Positions 1 through 11,188 of a stretch of DNA of 64,000 nt are shown here, piece after piece. The translations under genes were made by a program, and so were the position numbers. This DNA is from Acanthacorydalis orientalis. Lineage: Eukaryota > Arthropoda > Insecta > Megaloptera > Corydalidae. Location of the stretch: NCBI GenBank assembly GCA_034766995.1, contig CM068317.1:21435714-21499713 (forward strand). Direction: 5' to 3'. Under the pieces are notes generated by a model. That model searched no databases and was not told the origin of the DNA. It saw nothing but the letters and a program-made list of their open reading frames with translations. Numbering within the stretch: position 1 is the first letter of the stretch; the number at the start of each line of letters is the position of its first letter.

Positions 1-1659
1 AAAACTAGATTTAGTTTTCTACTAATTTTCTAGAAGTTTCCCTCTAATACATTTTATTTCATTAGTTTGTGAGAATCGTTAACGCTACATGTTTTTTTCT
101 CTTCTATGATCTGTTTTTTACTTTTGTCATCTTCAGCGGTAGTTTTTAAATGCTTTTGCTATGTTCCTCTAAACTTATAACAGTGAAAGTAGAAATTGGC
201 CATAAAAAATAATCTTACTTGTAGTTTTCTGGATTTACACAGAGTAATACTTTATTTAATTTTATGTCAATTAATCAAATTTCGTTTCACATATAATATT
301 TTGATTAATTTATTACTTTTTTTATCACTTTCAATCTCATGATAAACATTTTTGATTTTATTTTTCTATCTTTCGATTTTACATTCCTTTGTAATATCTT
401 TGTTTTTCAATAACTTTTTTGTCAATTTTAACAGTTATTATTTTTTTAATGGGTCATCTTGTTTTCTTTTCGTAACACATTATTCAATCATCAAATACAA
501 TCGCTGTCGAGACTTGACTATTACTCTGTATTCATTTTAATGTCTGTTTGTTATTTGAAAATCAATATAAGGGCCCTGAGAGATATTTACATTTTCTTTG
601 AGCCATTCATAGAAATCCTATTTGGGAGTTATATCTATGTAGCTATCAATAAATGAAATTTTACCTTTATAATCACCGATTCTGTAAATAAATCATTTCC
701 GTTTTTTTTTCTTTTTTTTTTTGTAAATCTATAGTGTTTTGCTCATCTAGTTTGAAATATATCCTAATTAAATATAGTTTATTTTCAAAATAACGTTACA
801 TTATCATCTATGATAATTGAATTACCAATCGTTTTATATTACTAAACTACTTGAATAAATTATTGAAACGTGGACATGAATAAGAAACATAATTATTTAG
901 TTACTTATTTTTAGCAAAAAAAATAATTTGCTATTATACTTTTACTTTCTTTTAACACACATTATAAATATTCATGTCGGATTTTATCTTGAACTTACAT
1001 CATGAAAATTTTTAGAATTAAATTTTCAGGACACTCTAAGTAGTGCTAACAGAAATGTATCTAACAAAAATAAATTATTCTTTCATCCAATAAACCACAA
1101 TATCCTTTTCTGATAAAAATATTCAATAAATAATCAATACGCAAAAAATAAAATGATCAATAATAAATGATCAACAAATATTTAATAAGTTAAGAGAATC
1201 AGTTATCTGTGAATGGGAATTTGAGTTCCAAGACGGTATTCTAAATAAAATATCTACAAATACATGTGATTGTGAAAGTTACGAGAACTCTTATAAATAT
1301 TGTGCTTATTATTAACGAGTTAAACTTTCTAATTTCCATCGATAAAGCGTAGATAACGCTTTTGATTTATCTGCCGATATATGTTTAACATTTTTGAAAA
1401 ATATACTTTAAAGAAATAGAAAATAATAGATCTATATAAATTTAGTTATTAAACTTGGATATTTTTTTTCCTTCCTTTGAAAATTTATTTATATATCTTA
1501 TAATTTTAGTATTATATTTCCTTTATTATTTATTTTTATAATTATGAATAAATATTTATATAGTTGTACGATAATTATTGATATTCCATCATCATTAAAC
1601 ATATTACATTTTTTTGTGTGTTATTGCATTTGAAAATATTTAATAAATGATTATTAATC
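1..1659. other. AT-rich stretch without a recognisable gene
   Basis: I see only AT-rich non-coding sequence with short poly-T runs. The longest open frames are under 70 codons, Phe/Ile/Tyr-rich as expected for random AT-rich DNA, and resemble no family I know. Confidence 0.6.
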
Positions 1660-1730
1660 ACATTTTGACTGTTGCTTATGCACATTTCGATGGCGATACC
1701 AGCATCCTTAGAGCGCTGAGATACAGCGAA
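1660..1730 (-). repeat. Inverted-pair repeat, single half (copy 1 of 4)
   Basis: Read on the minus strand, this holds GCTCTAAGGATG, a hairpin around GGTATCGCC, then ATCGAAATGTGCATAAGCA. It aligns with halves at about 2930, 3030, 41705, 41790, 49785 and 49875. The closest partner is 41705-41757, which shares GAAATGTGCATAA. The plus-strand second half seen at the other three loci is not recognisable here, so this copy looks truncated. It is not coding. Element class unknown. Confidence 0.5.
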
Positions 1731-2373
1731 GTCTATTTTTTTTTAAATTGAATCTTTCTTAAATATCTTCATTTCTTATATTTAAGTTATTCTCCTTAAA
1801 TTATTTTCAATTTTGTTCTATACACGTTATTGTTTTTCATATTACTGTTTATACACTAATTTATAGTTTAAAATACGTGACTTTTGTTATATTATTTCAT
1901 GTTTTGTCTGATTATTTCAAGTATATTGAATTGTTTTGTTTCTATTTCTTATTTATTTGTACATGTCTTAAAGATGTTATGTGTACCATTTTAAATAATT
2001 AATAAAGAAATTGATACAGTCGAAATTTTTTACACATAACTTATTATTTATGAAGACTGTTAATTTAAAGCTAATTGCTTTTATTTTACAATATTTTCAT
2101 TAATTTCATACCATAAGAATATTTTTGATCAAAAAAGTTTTTTAGCTAATAATTTTTGACTGCTGTGTAACCCATTCGAAACACATTGCACACCAGTTTT
2201 GTAATGCAGTACCTAGCCAAAAAGACGAATGTCACACCGTATGTGTCATGATCATGAATTTATATTATCAGTGAGTATTAAAGAACTAGGCGTGAAGATA
2301 AGATCGTTTTTAAATAACTGTTAATGGTATGTAAAAAATAAAAGTGGTATTGATTTCAAGCTAAGGCCCAAAA
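1731..2373. other. No gene recognised
   Basis: AT-rich, with a slightly GC-richer patch around 2160-2260 that I cannot assign to any family. Confidence 0.5.
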
Positions 2374-2703
2374 ATGAGTAACCCACGACCAGGACCGTCG
2401 GGACTAAAAAAATTAATAATGAGGATGAAAATAATGATTTTTGTTTCAAAGTAACACGAAAAACAACTCGAAAAATTATTATAGAGGATAGTGATAATGA
2501 TATGGAATGCGAGGACGATATAAATATAAATGTTGAAATAAGCGATAATGAATTACGCAAAACAAGTGACGAAACTGATTACAAAAGTGATGATGAAAGT
2601 GAAAATGGATTTGAAATTCAAAATTTAGTTGAAACATAATGAAGATATTGAAGGATGGACATATGACAGAGGTTTAGAAAGAAATGCTTATTTAGTATTT
2701 TGA
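2374..2703 (+). pseudogene. Frameshifted acidic protein fragment of unknown origin
   Basis: An ATG at 2374 opens MSNPRPGPSG. A one-base shift near 2401 then gives a long highly acidic stretch rich in D, E, N and S (IIIEDSDNDMECEDD; DETDYKSDDESENG) that ends in TAA at 2637. In the first frame, reading continues from 2635 as IEGWTYDRGLERNAYLVF and stops at 2701. Two compensating shifts are needed, so it is not a working gene. The M-S-x-x-PGPSG opening and acidic N-terminus are common in insect transposon proteins, including piggyBac-like ones. The DRGLE piece loosely recalls the start of an HP1 chromo shadow domain. Neither identity is secure. Confidence 0.3.
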
Positions 2704-2924
2704 AAATAAATGTTGTTGTCCACTTTAATTATGTCCATTTCTTTTTTATTTGTACGATACACATTGTCAATCATCGGTCCTTCGTAATATAAAAATGCTG
2801 TAGAATAAATAACACACACGGTGTATCATTATCTGAATTTCCAAACATTTTATCTTTTCTACATTTTTAACATAAACAAAAAAAATGGCTCCTGCGGATC
2901 ATCTTATAAAAAATCTTTCATCTC

Positions 2925-3075
2925 GATTGGTTTAAGTGCATTAGAATGGTAATACCGGTCTGTTCAGAACGCTGTTACACAATATTCCGTGGGGGTAAAA
3001 AAACTGGATTTTTCTGTATATTAACGTTTTGAGCATGATGATATCAGCATCGAAAAGTATGAATAAAACAAAGAA
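2925..3075. repeat. Inverted-pair repeat (copy 2 of 4)
   Basis: The minus-strand half (about 2930-2978) reads GCGTTCTGAACAGACC, GGTATTACC, then CTAATGCACTTA. The plus-strand half (about 3028-3072) reads ACGTTTTGAGCATGATG, ATATCAGC, then ATCGAAAAGTATGAATA. The halves face away from each other across about 50 bp and align with the other loci of this family. No open frame crosses it. Confidence 0.5.
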
Positions 3076-3846
3076 TAAAGAAAGGTGCAAAGATGATCTC
3101 TCTTTGATAAAATATATGGTATTTTATCATATTTTTATTTAATTTATTCATTAAATTAAATTCACAGAAATTTAATTCTTTAATAATTTAATGTAGTAAC
3201 TTAAAATAGTTTATACTTGTGAAACACATCGTTTTAAATATATTTTGATATAACATATATTTAATATATGTTATATTTATTTAATATTTAGTTTTACATA
3301 CATTTTAAGTTAAATAATAAAACTAATTTATTCGAGGTATCATTTTTCCTCAAATTTTGGAATTAATATTATGTTCCCACTAATTAATTGTTTACTCGCC
3401 TCACAAAAGGCAAACATTTTTATTATAAAAATGTTTCAATAATTAATTATTGCTCATTTTTGATTTTTTCTGATTCCCGTAAAGAGATAAACTCTATTTT
3501 TCCGAATCTAAACGGTCTGAAAATAATTGTTTATCATCGAAATGTGCACAAGGAACTATTAGAATTTTTTAATAATTATTCAATATTATATTCAAAAAAA
3601 AATTTATGGTTTGTGGGATGAAAAAAAATCAAGTGTGAAAATTATTCATACACCGGAAGTATATTATTATAAAAATGTTGCATTGAAGGAAAATACAAAA
3701 TCCAGAGAACTAATTTTTCCTGTGACATACATTTGGAATAAAAGTTACGGTTAATCTAAAATAAAAAGCTCTTGTTTTCATAAGTTTTAGAATTTTGGAA
3801 TTCCAAAAGATTAAAATTTTTTGAATTTCAGATATAGTGTTGAATG
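3076..3846. other. No gene recognised
   Basis: AT-rich. A 77-codon open frame from 3388 has no recognisable motif and is probably chance. Confidence 0.5.
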
Positions 3847-3848
3847 TA

Positions 3849-4409
3849 TTAGGTTGGTAGAAAAATTATTGCGGTTTATACACCCATTTGTCATTTTTTT
3901 TTATTTTTCTTGCTGTTTTAAGTGGTTCAGAACTGTTAGATAACTAACACATAACTTTTGTGCATGTTCTTGTATTGTTATGTGTGGTTTTGGTTCAACT
4001 AGCGCCTTAACTTGGTCGTTAAGAATTGAAGAAAGACATCGCGATCTTTTTCATCTTCAAGGCTCTCGTCCCCAGCACGAAATTTTTGGAAACACCATTG
4101 CTCTTTATGTTCCTTAACAGTACCCACTTCAAAAACATCATTTAGTGTACAAGCAGTTTCTATTGTTTTATCACCCGTTTTGAACTCATATAAAAATGCT
4201 CTTATTTGCTTCTTTTCTATCTTTAATTCAATAGCCCAACTTGAAGCAAAATTAATAATAAAACCAATGTCGATGTTACCAAAATACAGACCGAATAATG
4301 AGCTTTAAAATAATATTAACATGAACACAATAAAATAACAAGTTCATTGAAAAGAATTAAGGCTAGAATTCAAAAAACAAAAACCGCAATTATTTTCCTG
4401 TCAACATAA
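3849..4409 (-). mobile_element. Mariner-derived MITE, family MLE-1
   Basis: The element starts TTAGGTTGGTAGAAAAATTA and ends with the inverted copy, flanked by TA at 3847-3848 and 4410-4411. On the minus strand it carries a degraded N-terminal half of a mariner transposase. The plus strand at about 4054-4100 shows the family signature TTCAAGGCTCTCGT, which is antisense to the ESLED linker. The catalytic half is absent. Confidence 0.85.
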
Positions 4410-4411
4410 TA

Positions 4412-5245
4412 TAAGTATAAATATTGAAATCATTTATCGTTAATCTGATAAGTTTAACGACATGCAATTTTTTGAAAAAGAAACAAATGTCTTTAAACTT
4501 TTAATGATAGAGTTGTAAAATAGTATCATTAAAATCATAATTACTTATTTAAATATGCATATTTAATTTGTTTTCATATTTGACACGATATTATTTACAT
4601 AACTGACGTTTTTTTTTAAAGTAAATTGTATATAACGTTATTCACTGTGAATCAGCTAATTAAATAAAAATAAATAGTTTATAAATGTGCAACGGCGTAG
4701 TAACATTTCAATGTTATCTTTTGAGGAAATCGTTGTACCAATTTTTTATTTCATCATCTTTTCGGTAAATAAATTTTAATTGAGTGCATTAATATTCAAT
4801 TGAAATGAATTCCCACTATATGTAAAACGGACTGTTCTTTCACATTCGTTTATATATCGTCTTCTTTAACCTCGAAATGATAATAATCACACTTTATAAT
4901 TGTATATTAAATCTTTTTGGAGAAGCAATTAGTTCCGAGTTTAAAAATCAATGCAGTAAAAATAAAACAACGAAGCTGATTTGCATATATGTTAATTAGT
5001 ACAAAATAATATTAATAAATACGAAATCATATTTTAGAAACTGAAATTAGGGAAGTGAATAACGGAGTATTTTTAATTTAATCAGTTAAATGCAGAACAG
5101 AGGAATGAATGTTTATTTTATTTTTTTAGATTAGCGTAATTTATAGACGGTATTTTTAAAATAAAAAGAATTATTAATATTAATGGATATAAATTTATTC
5201 TATTTTTTAAATCAGGAAATATATTAGTTATACATTGATATTTTT
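4412..5245. other. No gene recognised
   Basis: Nothing but AT-rich sequence with short homopolymer runs. Confidence 0.5.
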
Positions 5246-5250
5246 CTATG

Positions 5251-5280
5251 TATATATATATATATATTTATATATATATA
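5251..5280. repeat. (TA)n microsatellite
   Basis: Short (TA)n array with one TTTA interruption. It directly abuts the GC-rich repeat end at 5281. Confidence 0.9.
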
Positions 5281-5345
5281 CTAGGGGCTTTTGCCCCCTG
5301 CTCGTTTTACTCACCAACCCCACGGCTTGCTGCGCTCACCCACTT
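5281..5345 (-). repeat. GC-rich repeat end with hairpin (copy a)
   Basis: On the minus strand this runs through GAGCGCAGCAAGCC and CGAGCAGGGGGC to AAGCCCCTAG, ending at the (TA)n array. GGGGC/GCCCC forms a short terminal hairpin. A diverged relative is at 22862-22898 on the plus strand (GAGCGAAGCGAGCAAGGG to AGCCCTCAGG). A hairpin ending in CTAG recalls a Helitron 3' end, but I see no other Helitron feature, so the class is open. Confidence 0.4.
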
Positions 5346-5448
5346 CTCAATTATAAGCCTCTACATGCAACCGAATGAAACAATAAAAATATTTTTTTAA
5401 ACTCACTATGTCTGTATAATTGTTATTAGATATATAGTAACGTAATCG

Positions 5449-5450
<2 letters not shown>

Positions 5451-5517
<67 letters not shown>
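5451..5517. repeat. (AT)n microsatellite, about 67 bp
   Basis: Pure AT dinucleotide array. Translations rich in IYIY here are artefacts. Confidence 0.95.
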
Positions 5518-5521
<4 letters not shown>

Positions 5522-6145
5522 TATAGACATAAATATATTTATACATACATACATATTGTATATATAATATACTAACCGAGTAAGAAAAGTATTGTGTTTT
5601 TCAAAATACATGTATTTAATTTTCCTACTTTTTTAATTGAATTAAAAAAGGAAAAAATAAATTAAAGTATGAAAAATATAAAACTTCAGAGATGTTGTTG
5701 ACTTATAAAATCAGTTTTTATTTTATTACAGATGTACATAGGTAAAAAATAAGTTTAATTTTTATTACTTTATAATAATACATATTTTTTTAATTTTCTA
5801 ATAAATATTGAAATATATTTAAAATTTGGAAACAGAACAGAAAACATATATAATTTAATAGTTAATGCTAAAAATATGCGAATATAAAAATAATATTTGC
5901 AATATTTCTTGAAATACGTATAACCTGATTACAGTATTTAGATTATAGGGTTTAAATTAAAAAAGAATATAGTCAATAAAATAATAAAAACGTTTTCGAA
6001 ATAAATAAACTATCACTAAAAACTAGATAAAATACATTTTTTTCATTAATATGAAATGCTATTTATATTTTTCTAAAAATCGTTTTTTTTTTTATTTATA
6101 TAATATGCAGTTCTTTGGATTTTTGTCTTCTCTATTAATTATTAA
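5518..6145. other. No gene recognised
   Basis: AT-rich filler between a microsatellite and an M2 element. Confidence 0.5.
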
Positions 6146-6624
6146 GTTACACAAAAATTCAGTGCCTTTTTTATAGAAAATAAATGTTAATAGAAAAATG
6201 GAATACATTTTAATCCTTAAAATACCCCCATTAATTTGTGTAACCCTGCTCCATCTGTCAGGTAACTGACGAATCCTTTGTCGGTGAAGTTGTAATGCAT
6301 TTTCGGATCTTTTCCACTGTTTTAACATTTTTGCATGTTTTATTCGTCACAACACCTTTTCTCAAGTCTGAAAAATAATTTTCATCGCTTTGACAGAATT
6401 TTTTCAACTGAATTGCGAAAAGTATGCTATATCTAATATGCTGCTTTTCGGACGCCATCGTGTTCACTAGTGTTTTTTGAGGTTATGCCAATTGCTTGGA
6501 TAAGATATATGGTGTTTTTAAATATTAAGGTTGGCATTTCAAAATCCTGAATAGACAAGAAAATATCTTGATTTGAAACAGACTTATGATTGATTCAATT
6601 TAAAGACACAGAATTAATTGTTAC
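6146..6624 (-). mobile_element. Short mariner derivative, family M2
   Basis: The ends match as imperfect inverted repeats (left TTACACAAAAATTCAGTGCC; right, inverted, GTAACAATTAATTCTGTGTC). The minus strand has a mariner N-terminus beginning at the ATG whose complement is at 6457-6459 (MASEKQHIRYSIL). It is fused, through an internal deletion, to a C-terminal tail IRQLPDRWSRV near 6250-6280. Relatives are at 9233-9718 and 24499-25023. The catalytic core is missing from all three, so mobilisation would need an outside transposase. Exact ends are uncertain by a few bases. Confidence 0.65.
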
Positions 6625-6637
6625 ACACACACATATT

Positions 6638-6642
<5 letters not shown>

Positions 6643-6707
<65 letters not shown>

Positions 6708-6710
6708 TAC

Positions 6711-6774
<64 letters not shown>
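6643..6774. repeat. (TA)n microsatellite, longest in the window
   Basis: About 130 bp of TA repeats with one ATAC interruption near 6710. The array is self-complementary and follows the right end of the M2 element. Confidence 0.95.
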
Positions 6775-6778
<4 letters not shown>

Positions 6779-8032
6779 CATATTATATAGCCACATAGTG
6801 AAAGAAGTTTTTAATGAAGATCCTAGACATTAATCAAATTCCGATAGATTATGTAATTCTATTCAGATTTTAACGAAACAATTATTTTGCACCGGCACAA
6901 TATTATCTCAGTTACCTAAAATTCTATTTGAATTAAAATATTGACATTTCATGGAATAACTACCGCTAGCTGGAAGATAATATTCCATTTTTTTCGATAA
7001 TTCTGAAAGAAACAAGTAGTGAAGTATTATTAGATGAGAACTCATTAATTAGTAGAAATTAGAAATCATTAATATGATCAAGTCAGATCAGATCAAGTCG
7101 GGTTGGCTGAATCATATCAGTTCAGATGAGATCACCAGTTTCCGGTCAAGTTAATCTAAATAAGTATTTTTTTCATAAATGATCTAGCCTGTAAATTATG
7201 CAAAAAATTCTAGTCATCAATGTCCAAATAATTATTGTTGGTCACTTTTGATTGTTGGTTATCCGCATTTAGATTGCAATCTATTCAAATGCCAAGGTAC
7301 AGAAGAATATTGTTTGTTTCTAGATTACATTGTTTATTTTCTGTTGTTTAACTCTTTTTTTTCCAGTATTTACTATTTTTCAATTACTGATGTCACAATA
7401 TTTATAACCTCATTCTTTTTCCATGGTGTAGTATATATGGCTAATTGATTATTGAACGATAAAAATAAATATATTAATAAAATAAATTTATTATTTATTT
7501 CCGAACACGTTCGTTTAAGAAATAGTAAAATTCATTCTTGAATATATGTTCAAATCAATGTTAGAAACTTATAAAGCAATTTTACTACGCTTTTGTTATT
7601 TAACGAGGTGATCCTTATAATCGTCTCCAATTCAATACATTTGCTAAATATAGAGGATTATGACTACTTCTTATAGTTCAACCAGATAAGCTTTAGAGTG
7701 CACACGAATTATCTTATAGGCCCCGATTTGATTAAATATTTAAACTTATTTAAATAGATAGGCTATTTTTATACTCGGCTCATTTTTCCATAGCTTGTTC
7801 TTCGAAGTATGATTAAAGTGTCAGAGAAGTTCTGTCTAACACATAAGCAGTTTTACCCTATCTCGATATCCTAAATGTTATTAGATAGTTATGTTTATTT
7901 AGTGGATATTATTTTGTGGTACTTTTGATGCTAGATAAGTAGTTTTTTTTATAAGAAAATATATGAATGAACATGATCGAACTGAACAGCTGATTTTTTT
8001 TATCATACGTTCGTTAATTATTATAATAGCAT
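6775..8032. other. No gene recognised
   Basis: AT-rich. Around 7077-7160 there is a short run of imperfect GATCAAGTCA/GATCAGATC-type pentamer repeats. I see nothing else. Confidence 0.5.
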
Positions 8033-8036
8033 TTAA

Positions 8037-8436
8037 CCCTTTCGATACTACCCGTCAATATAGTCACCCATCATCGTACGTTCGCTGTATCCTACCGGTG
8101 TATTTAGTGTGTATAGGTGTCTCGATCGCGATCGATTTTTTTGGTTCGTAATTATTTTTTTTCGTGACGGTCACTCTGAACATATTGACATGTGGATCAG
8201 TGCTAAAGTAACGTTTCGACAGTGCATTAGAGAGATAATATAAGATTTTATTTCAGCAAAGTATCTGATGGTATGTACTTTTATTTTTTGTTTTAATTTC
8301 ATTATTCATTTCCTTTCATTATTTTTTGACATGTGTAGTATAAGTGTACGTTCGCAACAGTCCCGTACAGTATTCGCGATTCGAGTACTCATACATCAGA
8401 AGGATAATTGCGAAAGACATATCTATATCGCAAGGG
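8037..8436. mobile_element. piggyBac-like MITE
   Basis: Flanked by TTAA at 8033-8036 and 8437-8440. The left end is CCCTTTCGATACTACCCG and the right end, inverted, is CCCTTGCGATATAGATAT. TTAA duplication and a CCC start are the piggyBac hallmark. About 400 bp with no transposase frame, so non-autonomous. It is GC-richer than its surroundings and contains a perfect 14-bp palindrome (TCGATCGCGATCGA) near 8123-8136. Confidence 0.75.
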
Positions 8437-8440
8437 TTAA

Positions 8441-9025
8441 TATGATCTAATGGTAACATTTCTTATATCATGAATATTCTTCACAAATCATATAAAAATG
8501 ATTTGTATTATATACAAAATGCAAAATATAATAAACATAGTTCTAAAAATGAATTTTTTTGGCAATATAATGTAGAGAGATTGAAATTGTTAATTATATA
8601 AATGAAGAATGAAGACGTACACTGTTAGAAACCGGCGAAATAATTCTATAATGTGAAATAATATAGATTATTTTCTCTAATTTATGTTAATAAAAGTCAC
8701 AATTATGTATCTATTTGAGTTTGTTTGAGAATAAACTTTAATGACTATTTATATTGTTCTGGTTAAGCGCCTATTTTCAGACATTTGTTGAACTGTACAT
8801 GCGTCATACATTGTTATGTAAATGTTTGTTTTCAGAAAGGTTGAATGTATTTCTATTATAATGACTTTTTATACACGCATCTAGAATTTTTATTCGTTAT
8901 TCAAGTAAACAAAAAGATTAAATTTCAATTATAAAATACAAAAAAATAAACGGAAAGGTGTAAAAAAAATTAAAATCAAAACTTTTAATAAAAGGTTTAA
9001 CTTCTATTTAATATTATGAATGTCC
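8441..9025. other. No gene recognised
   Basis: AT-rich sequence with no repeat relationship that I could see. Confidence 0.5.
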
Positions 9026-9091
9026 TATATATATATATATATATATATAAATATATATAAATATATTATATATATATATATATAAATATAT

Positions 9092-9123
<32 letters not shown>

Positions 9124-9133
9124 ATATATATTA
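9026..9133. repeat. Interrupted (TA)n microsatellite
   Basis: TA arrays broken by AAATATAT and TATT units. Confidence 0.9.
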
Positions 9134-9232
9134 TGAATTTTTATAAATATATAAAATTATGATAAAAGTATGTTCAATTTTGAACCACAATATTATCAAA
9201 TAAACCTGATATATTCCTTAATATAGTAGATG

Positions 9233-9718
9233 TATAAATTAATTTGGTTCCTTTACATTGAATGTCATAACTCTGTTTTAAATTAAAGTATTTTCTCGTC
9301 TATTCAAGCTTTTGATATGCCATCTTTAACATTTAAAAATACTGTATATCTTAGCCAAACTGTTGGAATAATCTCACAAAACAGTAATAAACACGATGGC
9401 AGCCGAGAAGCAGCATATTAAAAATTACATACTTTTCGTATTTCAGTTAAAAAGAATGCTGTCGAAGCAGCGAGAATAATTTGGTCAGCTTTGGAGAAAG
9501 ATATGATACATAAAATTTACAAAAAAGACTAAAACAGTGCAAGAGGTCACTTCATCGACCCAAAGACACCATCCTTTTTTCGACAAGTGATTCGTCAGTT
9601 ACCCGACAGGTGGAGCAAAGTTATACAAAATAATGAGGGATATTTTAAAGATTGAAATGTATTCCATTTTTATATAAACATTCATTTTCTCTAAAAAAAC
9701 ACAAAATTAATTTATATA
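9233..9718 (+). mobile_element. Short mariner derivative, family M2
   Basis: The left end ATAAATTAATTTGGTTCC pairs with the inverted right end near 9718 (TATAAATTAATTTTGTG). The plus strand has MAAEKQHIKNYILFVFQLK from 9396, frameshifts, then VIRQLPDRWSKVIQNNEGYF ending at the TGA near 9654. It is the best-preserved M2 C-terminus here. It lies in the opposite orientation to 6146 and 24499. Confidence 0.65.
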
Positions 9719-10175
9719 CCTTATATACATTTCGAGATATGTAAAATTATAAATAATACATTATTTTTTTACAAAACAATTATGACGCTGACTAAATTCG
9801 CTTTCACAACTGAATTTTTTTACTACAAGAACCGCAAAAAAATTTTCTGATCGAAAGCATTCAATAATTAACTAGTGAATATGTTTAATCGAAAAAATAT
9901 TTAAGTGGTTTATGGAATGAAAGAGGAATGCATTTATAAAACATTATTTTTTCTTAATAATTTTTGCATGCTATAAAAGACGAGCTTATAAAACAAACTT
10001 TGTACTATATAGACATGTAAAAAAATACAAATTTAAAATTTAACATATTTAACGTCCGACTCATTCATTTACGTAATTGTGTTAAAACGTTTGATCAGGC
10101 CAATGTAAATAATATTTTAGTAGTATTGTTTCCACTAGCAATGAACCTACCTTTAGTCCTACATTACTTACGGAA

Positions 10176-10223
<48 letters not shown>

Positions 10224-10667
10224 ATAGAGACATTCAATACAGTTGTAGGTGGGAATGGTGATTAAGTTCATTTCCTGAAAGGAATTACAGTCTCAAACAT
10301 CGCAAACGTTTCTTAAATAAAAACTGTTACTTTGTACTTTTTATGTATAATTATAATTTGTACTAGATGAACGTCAAAAAAAGATGTCTGATGAAATGTA
10401 AAATCAAACATGTGTTAACGTAATCGTTTGTTTTTGATCAGGTCAAGATAAATAATGACAGCGTCGAATACAAAACTCGTATGTAGATTATATCTGATAG
10501 GGTATAAAATGTGTTGGATTCGTAATTATTTACATACATTTTCTGAAATAATGTATTTTCACTGTTACAATAATTGTTGTTCAATCTACTATTCTTCTTC
10601 TTCTTTTTCTTAAGCATGGAGTTCATTCTCCTGTTGCTTTGCCTCTCATTTGAATTCAGTTAATGAG
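9719..10667. other. No gene recognised; contains (AT)n
   Basis: AT-rich, with an (AT)n array at about 10179-10221. Confidence 0.6.
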
Positions 10668-11188
10668 GATTGTCAGCTCTGTGCCCATATCTTGTGCTGT
10701 CATCCAGGTAATCTCTTTACCGAAGGTCGTTCAGTTTTACGAATGCGGACGAGTCGTTCTTCTCCTATCCTATCCATGTGATTGTTCATTCCTTTCTCCT
10801 GGACTTGGTCCGTTCAATTACATCTTGTATTCCACATTTCCCTCTTATATTTTCACTTCTTTGACGGTACAGAAGTGTTAATCCTGAGATTAATCTTAAG
10901 AACTTCATTTCCACGGTCTTGACTTTATTTTGTTCTAACTGACTCTACTTTTGTTTCTGCTACGCTTGTCAGAACTGGACGAACCATCACTTTTTATATT
11001 CTAGTTTTGCAGTCTTGGCCCTTATACTTGTTCCACCAAATAGTGATTCTTAATTGGCTTGCTACTTGAGTTGCTTTCGTTGCTTGCTGTTCGATTTCTC
11101 GATGTAAATCCCTATTACACATAACTTGCTCCACAATACCACCGTCAGATTCCAATTTGCATCTAATCGAGTTTTTAGAAATCACAAT
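10668..11188 (-). pseudogene. RTE/non-LTR retrotransposon 3' fragment
   Basis: Minus-strand translation in broken frames gives the region after the reverse-transcriptase core of RTE-like elements. In order it shows ATQVASQLRITIWW, then KVMVRPVLTSVAETKVES, then a basic tail with NNHMDRIGEERLVRI. These match the family order: a VRPVLTYAAET-like block, an LRRISG-like block, then the HIDRM-G-ERLVRI block. Stops and shifts are frequent, so it is dead. No 5' part or endonuclease is visible nearby. Confidence 0.65.

Noticed and set aside
2321..2560. 79-codon minus-strand open frame
   Set aside because: It is the serine/isoleucine-rich shadow of the acidic plus-strand sequence.
6590..6796. Open frames on both strands encoding IYIYIY repeats
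   Set aside because: They are translations of a (TA)n microsatellite. The same applies to the IYIY-containing frames at 5426, 12427, 20320, 26023, 26471, 43593, 51358, 51994, 62080 and 62627.
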